NCBI RefSeq assembly: GCF_014145675.1
Contig: NZ_JACGZW010000002.1
Coordinates: 248,001-312,000 of the forward strand
Reading direction: 5' to 3'
Length of the DNA stretch: 64,000 nt
DNA from: Amycolatopsis dendrobii
GTDB taxonomy: Bacteria; Actinomycetota; Actinomycetes; Mycobacteriales; Pseudonocardiaceae
Each line of letters begins with the position of its first letter. Position 1 is the first letter of the stretch. Below, one piece after another: positions 36,329-45,083 of this stretch. Under the pieces are notes generated by a model that worked only from the letters and a program-made list of their open reading frames with translations, made no database searches and was not told where the DNA came from. A program made the position numbers and the translations under genes.

Positions 36329-37342
36329 GTGATCACTGTCGAAAACGTGTCCAAGTCCTTTCCCTTCCACGGAAATCGTGTCGCCGCGCTGCGCGACGTG
36401 AGCGTTGACGTGCAAGCCGGTTCGCTGTTCGGGGTTGTGGGTCCCTCCGGTTCCGGCAAGTCGACCCTCGCCCGCTGCATCGCGCTGCAGGAGCGCCCCG
36501 ACCGCGGCGTCGTGCGGCTCGACGGCCTCAACACCGCGACGCTCGACGGCAAGCGGCTGCGGGAGATCCGCCGCCAGCTGGGCGTCGTCGGGACCAAGCC
36601 GGAGCTGATCGCCGAACGCACCATCGCGGGCAATATCGCCAGCCCGCTGGAGCAACTCGGCGTCGACGGCCCGCAGCGGCGCAGCCGGGTCGGCTCGCTG
36701 CTCGACCTGGTCGGCCTCACCGCCCGCGCCGCGCAGAAGCCCGAAGAACTCACCGAAGGCCAGCTCCGCCGGGTCGCGGTCGCCAAGGCGCTCGCCGCCG
36801 GACCGGCCGTGCTTCTCGCTGACGACCCGACCGCCGGGATCGCGGCCGAGGACGCGGGCGCGGTGCTCGCCGTGCTCGACCGGGCGCGGGCCGAGCTGGG
36901 CGTGACGATCGTCGTCACCACGCCGGACGCGGACGTCGTCCGCCGGGTCTGCGACGACGTCGCGGTGCTCGACAACGGCGCGATCGTCGAGCGCGGCACG
37001 GTGCTCGACCTGATCTCGACGCCGGACAGCTGGACCGCGCAGGCGGTGCTGCCGTCGGTCGAGACCTCGCGCGCCCAGTCCGCGAAGTACGACCGCGCGG
37101 TCGACGTCGTCCTGATCGGCTTCGCTTCGGTTGGCGCCCTGCTGCCCGAGGCGGCCAGCCGGTTCGACGTGGAGCTCGCCACCATCGGCGGCGGCCTCAC
37201 CCGCATCGGGGACACCCCGATCGCCCGGTTCCGCCTCGGCGTCCGCGGCGAGCGGGCCGATGCCGCGCTGTCCTGGATCTCCGACCGGGGCGCGCACGTG
37301 AGCCAGCCGGCGCGCGGTCCGCAGAGCGTCGTCGCCGCCTGA
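36329..37342 (+). CDS. Orphan MetN-like ABC ATPase with C-terminal NIL-type domain
   Basis: This 337-residue ATPase resembles the methionine importer subunit MetN. It has Walker A GPSGSGKSTLARCI, a Q-loop-like segment TKPELIAE, a signature changed to LTEGQLRRVAVA, and Walker B VLLADDPTAG with Asp in place of the usual catalytic Glu. About residues 255-330 resemble the NIL amino-acid-binding domain (VDVVLIGFASVGALLPEAAS). No permease or binding protein gene is adjacent, which is unusual. The start GTG follows the upstream gene-poor region. A role in methionine uptake is only inference. Confidence 0.85.
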   Translation: MITVENVSKSFPFHGNRVAALRDVSVDVQAGSLFGVVGPSGSGKSTLARCIALQERPDRGVVRLDGLNTATLDGKRLREIRRQLGVVGTKPELIAERTIAGNIASPLEQLGVDGPQRRSRVGSLLDLVGLTARAAQKPEELTEGQLRRVAVAKALAAGPAVLLADDPTAGIAAEDAGAVLAVLDRARAELGVTIVVTTPDADVVRRVCDDVAVLDNGAIVERGTVLDLISTPDSWTAQAVLPSVETSRAQSAKYDRAVDVVLIGFASVGALLPEAASRFDVELATIGGGLTRIGDTPIARFRLGVRGERADAALSWISDRGAHVSQPARGPQSVVAA

Positions 37343-37367
37343 TTTCCCTTTCACCGAGCTGTTTTCC

Positions 37368-37399
37368 GAGGGCCGTCCCATTCGATTGGGGCGGCCCTC
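37368..37399 (+). terminator. Bidirectional terminator between the MetN-like gene and the antitoxin-like gene
   Basis: GAGGGCCGTCCCA pairs with TGGGGCGGCCCTC (one G-T pair) around TTCGAT, 25 nt after the ATPase stop. Confidence 0.65.
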
Positions 37400-37451
37400 G
37401 CCGCATCTGCGGGACGCATCGCCCGAGAGATCAGGACATGCGGTCAAGGTT

Positions 37452-37925
37452 CTAGGACACGCGTCCTGAAGTCTGTCCATTGTGGTCGTTCCGGCGCACG
37501 ATCTCCGCCAGCTCCGGATCCGCGTGCGCCTCGGCGGCCTGCTTCCACTTCGCCACGAGGGCGGCGAACGGCGCCGGGTTGCCGAGGGATTCGGTTCGCT
37601 CCAGGGTTTCGGCCAGTTCGCCGACGAACGTCCGCACCTCTTCCGCCGACAGGTAGCGCGCCCACGGGAACGCGGCGGGCAGCGCCTCGGCGGCGAGCGC
37701 GACCGTCTCGGCACTGCGGCGCAGCAGTTCCACGAGGATCGCGACGGCCGCCGAAAACCCGGCCGCCGCCTGCTCGGCGCGCTCGGCGGTGACGAGCACC
37801 AGATCGGGTTTGTCCTTCTCCCGTCGGCGAATCCGGACCGACCGGGTCGGCGAACCTTCGAGCTGGTCGGTGACCCGGCGCGGGTGCAGGGACAGCTCGG
37901 ACAGGTTGACCTCCGGCGTGCGCAT
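37452..37925 (-). CDS. Phd/YefM-like antitoxin-type protein, no toxin gene adjacent
   Basis: This is a 157-residue protein. The N-terminal 55 residues (EVNLSELSLHPRRVTDQLEG, then RSVRIRRREKDKPDLVLV) read like a Phd-type DNA-binding module with the basic strand and the hydrophobic VLV end. The remaining 100 helical residues are longer than the usual toxin-neutralising tail. No RelE, Doc or PIN-type gene follows; a terminator lies 50 bp downstream. Three 11-bp repeats cover the start codon and upstream region, the usual autoregulation layout. It is divergent from ispE. The family assignment is probable only. Confidence 0.6.
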   Translation of the reverse strand: MRTPEVNLSELSLHPRRVTDQLEGSPTRSVRIRRREKDKPDLVLVTAERAEQAAAGFSAAVAILVELLRRSAETVALAAEALPAAFPWARYLSAEEVRTFVGELAETLERTESLGNPAPFAALVAKWKQAAEAHADPELAEIVRRNDHNGQTSGRVS

Positions 37926-37952
37926 AGTTACAAAGTAGTTCCAAATTAGTCC
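37925..37952 (-). promoter_or_regulatory. 11-bp iterated operator over the antitoxin-like start codon
   Basis: TAGTTACAAAG, TAGTTCCAAAT and the partial TAGTCC follow each other on the plus strand with an 11-bp period, overlapping the ATG of the Phd-like gene. Confidence 0.5.
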
Positions 37953-38034
37953 GGCTGGCCACTCCGGAGCGACGACTGGGGGAACTTCCGTGCCAACGTT
38001 TTCTCCTGACGGCACCCGGTCAGCGACAGCCACG

Positions 38035-38040
38035 TAGGCT
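38035..38040 (+). promoter_or_regulatory. Leaderless-type -10 box of ispE
   Basis: TAGGCT lies 6 nt before GTG 38047. Confidence 0.45.
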
Positions 38041-38046
38041 GGACGG

Positions 38047-39015
38047 GTGCTCGCCGTCGTTCCACCACCAGTCACCGTCCGGGTCCCGGCCAAGGTCAAC
38101 CTGCACCTGGCCGTCGGCGACCTGCGGGCGGACGGGTTCCACGAGCTGGTCACCGTCTTCCAGGCGCTTTCGCTCACCGACGAGGTGACCGTCGCGGCCA
38201 CCGACGAGCCAGGGCTCGAGGTGTACGGCGAGGGGGAGCGCACGGTGCCCACCGACGGCGCCAACCTCGCCTGGCGAGCCGCGCGCGAGCTGGCCTCTTA
38301 CGCCGGACGGCCGGACGCGGATGAGCCGAAGGTGCGAATCGTGCTGCGCAAGGGCATTCCGGTCGCGGGCGGCATGGCGGGCGGGAGCGCGGACGCGGCC
38401 GCGGCGCTGGTCGGGCTCTCGTCGCTCTGGAAACTCGACATCACCCGCGACGAGCTGGCCACCATCGCCGGCCGGCTGGGCAGCGACGTGCCCTTCGCGC
38501 TGTACGGCGGCACCGCGCTCGGCACCGGCCGCGGCGAGCAGCTCGTTCCGGTGCTCGCGCGCCACACGTTCCATTGGGTGCTGGCCTTCGACGAGGAAGG
38601 CCTGTCCACGCCCAAGGTGTTCGGCGAACTCGACCGGCTGCGCGCGGACGGCAAGCCGCCGCGGATCGGGTCGCACACGCCGGTCGTGGAGGCGCTCGCG
38701 TCGGGCGATCCTCGCCAACTCGCCCTGTTGCTCGGCAATGACTTGCAGGCGGCCGCGGTGTCGCTGCGGCCCGGCCTGCGCCGCACGCTGCGTGCCGGGG
38801 TGAACGCGGGCGCGCTTGCCGGATGCGTGTCCGGCTCCGGGCCGACGTGCGCGTTCCTGTGCTCCGACGCGGAAACCGCGGTCGAGGTGGCCGCCGAGCT
38901 GTCCGGCGCGGGGGTATGCCGGACGGTGCGGGTCGCGCACGGCCCGGTGCCCGGGGCCAGGGTGGTCGGCGGCGACGACGCTCCGCGCAACGCGCCGCCG
39001 CGCGTGCACGCCTGA
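38047..39015 (+). CDS. ispE: 4-diphosphocytidyl-2-C-methyl-D-erythritol kinase
   Basis: This 322-residue GHMP kinase acts in the non-mevalonate isoprenoid pathway. [20 protein letters not shown] is the substrate-binding N terminus, [20 protein letters not shown] the GHMP ATP loop, and [13 protein letters not shown] the third motif. The length is slightly above the E. coli enzyme because of a C-terminal tail. It follows the rsmA cluster as in mycobacteria (Rv1011), but the gene-poor stretch and two accessory genes intervene. Confidence 0.95.
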   Translation: MLAVVPPPVTVRVPAKVNLHLAVGDLRADGFHELVTVFQALSLTDEVTVAATDEPGLEVYGEGERTVPTDGANLAWRAARELASYAGRPDADEPKVRIVLRKGIPVAGGMAGGSADAAAALVGLSSLWKLDITRDELATIAGRLGSDVPFALYGGTALGTGRGEQLVPVLARHTFHWVLAFDEEGLSTPKVFGELDRLRADGKPPRIGSHTPVVEALASGDPRQLALLLGNDLQAAAVSLRPGLRRTLRAGVNAGALAGCVSGSGPTCAFLCSDAETAVEVAAELSGAGVCRTVRVAHGPVPGARVVGGDDAPRNAPPRVHA

Positions 39016-39058
39016 ACCGCAAAGCTTGAATCAATAGTCCACAGTGGAAAGGATCCGG

Positions 39059-40828
39059 ATGGCCAACCTGGTCAACCTGGAATCGGTGAGCAAGTCCTAC
39101 GGCGTGAAGCCGTTGCTGGACAACGTTTCCCTCGGCGTCGCCGAGGGGCAGCGGATCGGCGTAGTCGGGCTCAACGGCGGCGGCAAGACGACGCTGCTCG
39201 AAGTCCTTTCCGGACTGAGCGAACCGGATTCCGGCCGGGTGAGCCAGGTGCGCGACCTGCGGATGGCCGTCGTCACCCAGCGCACCGAACTGCCGACCGG
39301 CAGCACGGTCGGCGACGTGGTGCTGCAACGTTACGGGGCCGAGCACGAATGGGCCGCCGACGCGCGCGTCCGGTCTATTGTGGACGGTCTGGGCATCACC
39401 GCGATCGGACTCGACACCCCGACCGCGAACCTGTCCGGCGGCGAACGCCGTCGGGTCGCGCTGGCCGCCGCGCTGACCGGCGAGCTGGACCTCGTGGTGC
39501 TCGACGAGCCCACTAACCACCTTGACGTCGAAGGCGTTCGCTGGCTCGCCGACCATCTGCTGGGCCGCCGGATCGCGGTCGTGGTCGTGACGCACGACCG
39601 GTGGTTCCTCGACACCGTCGCGAGCCTCACCTGGGAGGTCGCGAACGGCCGGGTCGAGCAGTACGAAGGCGGTTACGCCGACTGGATTTTCGCCCGCGCC
39701 GAACGCGCCCGCCTCGCCGCGACCGCGGAGGAGAAGCGGCAGAACCTGGCGCGCAAGGAATTGGCGTGGCTGCGGCGCGGTCCGCAGGCGCGTTCCTCGA
39801 AGCCGCGCTACCGCGTCGAAGCCGCCGAGGCGCTGATCGCCGACGTGCCGCCGCCGCGCGATTCGGTGGAGCTGATGGCGTTCGCGAAGCGCCGGCTCGG
39901 CAAGACGGTGCTGGAGCTGGAAGACGCATCGCTGCGGGTTGGCGACCGGACCTTGCTAGATCACGTGACGTGGCGGATCGGCCCTGGCGACCGGATCGGT
40001 CTGGTCGGCGTGAACGGCTCCGGCAAGACCACGCTGCTGAAGCTGCTGGGCGGCGACGTCGAATCGCCGACCGGACGGCGGGTGCAGGGCAAGACGGTCG
40101 CGCTCGCGCACCTGCGCCAGGAACTGGACGACCTGCCCGCTGACCTTCGCGTGCTGCAAGCGATCGAGCAGGTCTCCGGTCGCGTCGTGTTCGGCAAGCA
40201 GGAGATGACCGCGTCGCAGCTCGGCGAAAAGCTCGGCTTCCCGGCGGCTCGGCAGTGGACGCCGGTCGGCGACCTGTCCGGTGGTGAGCGTCGCCGGCTG
40301 CAGCTGTGCCGGTTGCTGATGGCCGAGCCGAACGTGCTGCTGCTGGACGAGCCGACGAACGACCTGGACATCGACACCCTGCAACAGCTCGAAGACCTCC
40401 TCGACGGCTGGCCGGGCACGATGGTGGTGGTCTCGCACGACCGGTACCTGGTCGAGCGAGTCTGCGACGCCACGTATGCGCTTCTCGGCGACGGCAAGGT
40501 CACCCACCTGCCGGGCGGCATCGAGGAGTACCTGCAACGCCGCGCTCGCGCGAAGGAGGCCGCGCCGCGTCGCGAAGCACCGGCCGCGGAGAAGACCGAG
40601 GCCAAGCGCAGTGCGGCGGAAACCCGTGCGGCGCAAAAGGAATTGGGCCGGTTGGAGCGAAAGCTGGACCAGCTCGCGAAGCGGGAAGAGAAGCTGCACG
40701 CCGCTTTGGCGGAGGCGGCTACCGACCCGGAGAAGCTGATCGAGCTGAACACCGAGCTGAAGGCCGTCCTGGCGGAGAAGGACGACGTCGAGGCGCGGTG
40801 GCTGGAGACGTCCGAACTCGCCGAGTGA
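39059..40828 (+). CDS. ABC-F family ATPase, Uup-like
   Basis: This 589-residue soluble protein has two ABC cassettes. Walker A motifs are GLNGGGKTTLLEVL and GVNGSGKTTLLKLL. Signatures are NLSGGERRRVALAAAL and DLSGGERRRLQLCRLL. Walker B motifs are LVVLDEPTNHLDV and VLLLDEPTNDLDI. The inter-domain linker (about 215-285) is basic, and the last 80 residues form a coiled coil (AQKELGRLERKLDQLAKREE), the mark of Uup. It acts on ribosomes or DNA structures, not in transport. ATG 39059 with AAAGGATCC upstream is chosen. Confidence 0.9.
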   Translation: MANLVNLESVSKSYGVKPLLDNVSLGVAEGQRIGVVGLNGGGKTTLLEVLSGLSEPDSGRVSQVRDLRMAVVTQRTELPTGSTVGDVVLQRYGAEHEWAADARVRSIVDGLGITAIGLDTPTANLSGGERRRVALAAALTGELDLVVLDEPTNHLDVEGVRWLADHLLGRRIAVVVVTHDRWFLDTVASLTWEVANGRVEQYEGGYADWIFARAERARLAATAEEKRQNLARKELAWLRRGPQARSSKPRYRVEAAEALIADVPPPRDSVELMAFAKRRLGKTVLELEDASLRVGDRTLLDHVTWRIGPGDRIGLVGVNGSGKTTLLKLLGGDVESPTGRRVQGKTVALAHLRQELDDLPADLRVLQAIEQVSGRVVFGKQEMTASQLGEKLGFPAARQWTPVGDLSGGERRRLQLCRLLMAEPNVLLLDEPTNDLDIDTLQQLEDLLDGWPGTMVVVSHDRYLVERVCDATYALLGDGKVTHLPGGIEEYLQRRARAKEAAPRREAPAAEKTEAKRSAAETRAAQKELGRLERKLDQLAKREEKLHAALAEAATDPEKLIELNTELKAVLAEKDDVEARWLETSELAE

Positions 40829-41004
40829 CTCACGAGAAAATCGGCGGACGGACGGCGACGTTCGCGCTGCCGGAGTTCCGGAAACCGACCCGCGACGAGC
40901 CGCCGCAGGCCCATCTGGACCGGTCCGTCCGCAACCCGCCTGACGCCGGACATCCGCTGTTCACGCCGCCGCGGGCAGTGCCGGAAAACCGGACAGTAAT
41001 CTGA
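40825..41004 (+). CDS. Short hypothetical protein coupled to the ABC-F gene
   Basis: This is a 59-residue frame whose GTG overlaps the ABC-F stop (GTGA). The product starts THEKIGGRTATFALPEFRKP and is proline-rich and charged, with no recognised domain. Its last codons contain the -10 box of the next gene. Coupling and third-position bias make it plausible, but it could be a chance frame. Confidence 0.4.
   Translation: MTHEKIGGRTATFALPEFRKPTRDEPPQAHLDRSVRNPPDAGHPLFTPPRAVPENRTVI
40997..41002 (+). promoter_or_regulatory. Leaderless-type -10 box of the acyl-AMP ligase gene
   Basis: TAATCT lies 7 nt before ATG 41010. Confidence 0.45.
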
Positions 41005-41009
41005 CGCAC

Positions 41010-42698
41010 ATGAGTCGGTTTGTGGACACACTCGTCGGGAACGCGGCGGACCGGGGGCAACGGCGCGGCATGGTGACCGGCGAGCCCAAGGAGCCGGTGC
41101 GCCGGACCTGGGCGCAGGTGCACGACGAAGCGCGCCGGATCGCCGGCGGGCTGGTCAGCGGCGGTTTGAAGCCGGGAAGCGCGGTGGCGGTGCTGGCCGC
41201 CGCACCGGTGCTGATCGCGCCGACCGTGCAGGCGGTGTGGCTCACCGGCGGCAGCGTGACGATGCTGCACCAGCCGACGCCGCGCACGGACCTCGCCGAA
41301 TGGGCCGAGGACACGGTCAAGGTGCTCGAAATGATCGGGGCCGAGCTGGTCGTGCTGGGCGAACCGTTCGACCAGCTCGCCCCGGTGCTCGAAGGCAAGG
41401 GCATCAGCTACCGGCTGATCTCCGAACTGGCCGGTGCGGAACCGCTCGCCGAGATCGTGAAGACCGCCGAGGGCGATACCGCGCTGCTGCAGCTGACCAG
41501 CGGATCGACCGCGGAGCCGAAGGCCGTCCGGATCACCTACGGCAACCTGTACACCAACGTCAAGGCGATGGTCGACCGCGCCGAGTTCGAGTTCGACACC
41601 GACGTGATGGTGTCGTGGCTGCCGACCTTCCACGACATGGGCATGGTCGGCTTCCTGACCGTGCCGATGACGTTCGGCGTCGAACTGGTCAAGATCACCC
41701 CGGTTGAATTCCTGACCGGTCCGCTGATCTGGCCGGAGCTGATCAGCAAGTACGGCGGCACCACGACGGCCGCGCCGAACTTCGCGTACGCCATCGTCGG
41801 CAAGCGCATGGCCCGGGTCGAGGACGACAACGCCTACGACCTGTCGAAGCTGCGCATCGCGCTCAACGGTGCCGAACCGATCGACGAGACGGCCGTCGAG
41901 ACCTTTGTGGACGCCGGAAAGCGCTTCAACATGCCGCCCGAATGCGTGTTCCCCGCGTATGGCATGGCAGAGGCGACGCTGGCGGTCTCGTTCGCGCCGC
42001 TGTTCACCGGACTCACGCTGGACGTCGTCGAAGCCGACGCGCTGGAAGCCGACAACCGCGCGGTCCCGGTGCCGGAAGGCGACCCCCGCCGCGGCACGGA
42101 CGAGGTGCGCTCGTTCGCCCTGCTCGGCCGCCCGCTGGACGGTCTGGAAGCGGACATCGTCGACGAATCCGGTGCCGTGCTGGGCGAACGGCAGGTCGGC
42201 GAGATCCGCCTGCGCGGCGAGGCCGTGACGCCCGGCTACCTGACCGTCGACGGCCCGCTGGACACCCAGGACCCGGACGGCTGGATGAAGACCGGCGACC
42301 TCGGCTACCTGGTCGACGGCCAGATCGTGATCTGCGGCCGCCGCAAGGACGTCATCATCATGGGCGGCCGCAACCTGTACCCGACCGACATCGAACGCGC
42401 CGCGGGCTCGGTCGACGGCGTCCGGGCGGGCAACGCGGTCGCCGTCCGCCTGGACGCGGGCAGCCGCCGCGAACGCTTCGCCGTGGTCGTGGAGTCCAAA
42501 CTGGCCGGTGCCGCCGCTGAGGAAAACCGGCTGGCCAAGGAAATCGCCGCCCGCGTGCGAGACGCGGTGGACATGCGCCCGTTCGCGGTCGTGGTGCTTC
42601 CGGCCGGAAGCCTGCCCAAGACCCCGTCCGGCAAGGTCAAGCGGGCAGCTACCGCGGTGCAGTACGCGGACAAGATCGCCAAGAACGCGGACGCTTGA
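41010..42698 (+). CDS. Fatty acyl-AMP ligase, FadD/Pks16-like
   Basis: This 562-residue adenylate-forming enzyme activates fatty acids as acyl-adenylates. LQLTSGSTAEPKAVRITYGN is the A3 motif with the SGSTA form seen in FAALs, SWLPTFHDMGMVGFL is the FAAL-type A4 region, AYGMAEATLAVSF the A5, and GRRKDVIIMGGRNLYPTDIE the A8. The C-terminal LPKTPSGKVKRAAT retains the lysine. Position between ispE and pth is that of M. tuberculosis pks16 (Rv1013). The acceptor, a carrier protein or CoA, is not encoded nearby. Confidence 0.88.
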   Translation: MSRFVDTLVGNAADRGQRRGMVTGEPKEPVRRTWAQVHDEARRIAGGLVSGGLKPGSAVAVLAAAPVLIAPTVQAVWLTGGSVTMLHQPTPRTDLAEWAEDTVKVLEMIGAELVVLGEPFDQLAPVLEGKGISYRLISELAGAEPLAEIVKTAEGDTALLQLTSGSTAEPKAVRITYGNLYTNVKAMVDRAEFEFDTDVMVSWLPTFHDMGMVGFLTVPMTFGVELVKITPVEFLTGPLIWPELISKYGGTTTAAPNFAYAIVGKRMARVEDDNAYDLSKLRIALNGAEPIDETAVETFVDAGKRFNMPPECVFPAYGMAEATLAVSFAPLFTGLTLDVVEADALEADNRAVPVPEGDPRRGTDEVRSFALLGRPLDGLEADIVDESGAVLGERQVGEIRLRGEAVTPGYLTVDGPLDTQDPDGWMKTGDLGYLVDGQIVICGRRKDVIIMGGRNLYPTDIERAAGSVDGVRAGNAVAVRLDAGSRRERFAVVVESKLAGAAAEENRLAKEIAARVRDAVDMRPFAVVVLPAGSLPKTPSGKVKRAATAVQYADKIAKNADA

Positions 42699-42726
42699 TC
42701 GTTCGCGGATAGCGCCCGAACGCGCC

Positions 42727-42761
42727 GAAGGCCGCTGCGAGGGATCCTCGCAGCGGCCTTC
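42727..42761 (+). terminator. Bidirectional terminator, 16-bp perfect stem
   Basis: GAAGGCCGCTGCGAGG and CCTCGCAGCGGCCTTC pair perfectly around GAT, between the convergent acyl-AMP ligase and DivIVA-domain genes. Confidence 0.8.
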
Positions 42762-42770
42762 GCGTCAGGT

Positions 42771-43139
42771 TTATCGGCCGGGCAGCCGTTCCGCTGGCGC
42801 CTCGGTGACCACAGGCCAGGAGGCGCGTCCCGCGGTCGCCTCGCTGTGGTCCCGGCTTCCCGGAATCAGCGGAGCCCGCCGTCCGGAGCGGTCGGCCAGC
42901 TGCGTCTCGACCTCGTCGAGAAACTGGTCGACCTCGCGCTCGTCGTATCCGCGCTTGCCGATCAACGGCTTGGAGAACAGCACGTGGTGGACCTCGGCCG
43001 CGGTGAGATCGTCCTCGTCGGCGATCGTCTTGGCGATCCGCCGCACGAAGTCGTCGACCTCCTGCTTGGCGTAGCCGCGGCGGCCGATCGGGGCGTTACC
43101 GAAAGCGACCTCAGCGAGATCCTCGGCGGTAAACGGCAT
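42771..43139 (-). CDS. Small protein with two DivIVA-type N-terminal motifs
   Basis: This 122-residue protein contains the DivIVA/Wag31 membrane-binding motif twice: [20 protein letters not shown] and [20 protein letters not shown]. Each is followed by a short helix ([12 protein letters not shown] and [12 protein letters not shown]). There is no long coiled coil, so it is not a full Wag31. In such motifs the Arg-Gly tip inserts into curved membranes. GGAGAATG precedes the ATG. A role at poles or septa is inferred from the motif only. Confidence 0.82.
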   Translation of the reverse strand: MPFTAEDLAEVAFGNAPIGRRGYAKQEVDDFVRRIAKTIADEDDLTAAEVHHVLFSKPLIGKRGYDEREVDQFLDEVETQLADRSGRRAPLIPGSRDHSEATAGRASWPVVTEAPAERLPGR

Positions 43140-43554
43140 GGATCATTCTCCGATTCAGGGTCGGGGTGGTGCGAACTCCTGCAGTCCGTCCTAACCGGTC
43201 CCGGCCACCCCGGGAAGCCCGCACCCGCCCGGACGACTCGATCAGGGCCCCAGAAGCCGCCCATCGAGTGAGAAATCCATCACGGACGGCCACGGCTGCT
43301 CACCCACACGCACAACGGCTCAAGCGGCCCCAACGCCTCGCCGAGGGTTCTCGGCGGCGCGATGCGCGGCAGCTTCTCTTCCGCTGAGCTCGCCACCGCA
43401 CTCCTGCCCCCGCACCAGGGCAGAAACCCCGCGAGCACGGGGACGAAGCTGCCCTGATCGAGGACGCGGTTCGCCGCCGCTGGGGGGCGCACCACAGCGG
43501 CTGAGAAAACCTCACCGGGTGCGTCGGGACCCAGCCGGGGCAAAATCAGACAGA
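43140..43554. other. Intergenic region without a recognisable gene
   Basis: A 115-codon minus-strand frame (43280-43627) overlaps the end of pth, has no domain or start signal and was not accepted. Short GC-rich inverted repeats occur but no clear terminator. Confidence 0.5.
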
Positions 43555-44148
43555 TCAGGCGGCGTGAAACGCGTTCTGCGCCGCAGCGAGCCCCCGCGAA
43601 ATCAACGCCTCGGCGGCGTCCGCGCACCGGTCGACCTCGAACGGGAGCTCCTTGCGCTCGACCGTCGAAAAGTCCTTCAGCACGAAATCCGCCGGATCCT
43701 GCCTGCCCGGCGGCCGCCCGATGCCGAAACGCACGCGGTAGTAGTCACGCGTGCCGAGCGATTTGGTGATGGACCGCAGTCCGTTGTGCCCGTTGTCGCC
43801 GCCGCCGAGCTTGAGCTTCAGCGCACCGAAATCGACGTCCAGCTCGTCGTGCACCACCACGACGCCGGACGGCGGCACCTTGTAGAACCGGGCCGCGCCG
43901 ACCACCGGCCCGCCGGAGAGGTTCATGAACGACCGCGGCTTCACCAGCACCACGCGGGAACCGGCCAGCCTGCCTTCGAGCACCTCGGCCCCGCTGCGGT
44001 GGGCCTTGAACTTCCCGCCGATCCGGCCGGCCAGTTCGTCGAGCACCATGAACCCCACGTTGTGCCGGTTCCCGGCGTACTGGGGCCCTGGATTGCCGAG
44101 GCCGGCGAGCAGAATCAGCTCGCCGGCCCCGGGCAGGTCTTCACTCAC
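43555..44148 (-). CDS. pth: Peptidyl-tRNA hydrolase
   Basis: This 197-residue enzyme recycles peptidyl-tRNA. The motifs [20 protein letters not shown] (catalytic His and Asn), [35 protein letters not shown] (catalytic Asp) and [13 protein letters not shown] are all present. It lies 10 bp after rplY in the same orientation. TAAACT 7 nt before the GTG start suggests an additional internal leaderless promoter within the rplY end. Confidence 0.96.
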   Translation of the reverse strand: MSEDLPGAGELILLAGLGNPGPQYAGNRHNVGFMVLDELAGRIGGKFKAHRSGAEVLEGRLAGSRVVLVKPRSFMNLSGGPVVGAARFYKVPPSGVVVVHDELDVDFGALKLKLGGGDNGHNGLRSITKSLGTRDYYRVRFGIGRPPGRQDPADFVLKDFSTVERKELPFEVDRCADAAEALISRGLAAAQNAFHAA

Positions 44149-44155
44149 GAAAGCG

Positions 44156-44161
44156 AGTTTA
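44156..44161 (-). promoter_or_regulatory. Leaderless-type -10 box of pth, inside the rplY stop region
   Basis: TAAACT on the minus strand ends 7 nt before GTG 44148 and includes the TAA stop of rplY. Confidence 0.4.
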
Positions 44162-44758
44162 TTCGGCAGCTTCGGCGGAGGCTTCCTCGGCTTCGGCGTC
44201 CTCGTCAGCGGAGCCGCGCGGCGCCTCGTTGACGGCGACGACGAGCGCCTCGGCGTCGGTGACCAGTTCGGCGCCCGCGGGCAGGGAGACCTGGCCCGCG
44301 GTGATCTGGGTGCCGGCCTCGATGCCCTCGACGGAGACCTCGAACTGCTCCGGAATGTGCAGCGCCTCGACCTCGACCTGGATCGTGTCGAGGTCCTGGG
44401 CGACCAGGGTGCCCGGGCCCGCGGTGCCGGTGACGACGACCGGGACGTCGACGGTGACCTTCTCGCCGCGCTTGACGACCAGCAGGTCGACGTGCTCGAT
44501 GTAGTTCTTGAGCGGGTGGACCACGATGGTCTTGGTCAGCGCCAGCTCGCTGGAGCCCTCCAGGTCCAGCGTGATGACGGCGTTGGTGCCGTTCTCGCGG
44601 ACGACGCGGGCGAACTCGATGGCCGGCAGCGCGAAGTGCCGCGGGTCCGAGCCGTGCCCGTAGAGCACCGCGGGGATTTTGCCGGCGCGACGGGTGCGGC
44701 GGGCGGCACCCTTTCCGAACTCGGTGCGCGGTTCGACGGAAAGACGTACCTCGGACAC
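44159..44758 (-). CDS. rplY: 50S ribosomal protein L25/general stress protein Ctc
   Basis: This 199-residue long-form L25 binds 5S rRNA. The N-terminal domain [20 protein letters not shown], then [20 protein letters not shown], is the 5S-binding part; the C-terminal beta domain (about 95-180) is followed by an acidic tail rich in Glu, Asp and Ala. GTG 44758 with AAGGAGTG upstream is chosen over an upstream ATG that begins within the ribosome binding site region. It forms an operon with pth. Confidence 0.95.
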   Translation of the reverse strand: MSEVRLSVEPRTEFGKGAARRTRRAGKIPAVLYGHGSDPRHFALPAIEFARVVRENGTNAVITLDLEGSSELALTKTIVVHPLKNYIEHVDLLVVKRGEKVTVDVPVVVTGTAGPGTLVAQDLDTIQVEVEALHIPEQFEVSVEGIEAGTQITAGQVSLPAGAELVTDAEALVVAVNEAPRGSADEDAEAEEASAEAAE

Positions 44759-45083
44759 GGTGTAGCACTCCTTCAATCACACGACGTGCGGCAGGGGGCG
44801 GCGGGGATCGTCGATCTCTGCTCGGGGCGGTTGTGCACGGCGGCGAGATTGCGGGCGTGAGCGGGCCACGGGGCTTCTCGAGCCGCCGCGTCGATCACGC
44901 CGGGCACCTACAGGCGCACCCGCCTCGCCGAGACAACCCGAGAAGTGTAAACCAGCCGGTCCGCGCGGGCGCGCACCGGGTCCGGGCAGCCTCCCCCGCG
45001 CGGGTGGGTGACGACACAAATCCCGTCCCGCCCGCCGATCTGGTGGGAGTGGCATGATTTCCGCGGAAAGAGGGGCGGCCGAC
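44759..45083. other. Divergent promoter region of rplY and a lipoprotein gene
   Basis: These 325 bp hold the start regions of two divergent genes. AAGGAGTG for rplY and AAAGAGGGG for the lipoprotein are the only clear signals. No additional gene or strong hairpin is seen. Confidence 0.4.

Noticed and set aside
43280-43627. A 115-codon minus-strand frame after pth
   Set aside because: It overlaps the end of pth, has no ribosome binding site or domain, and resembles noise.
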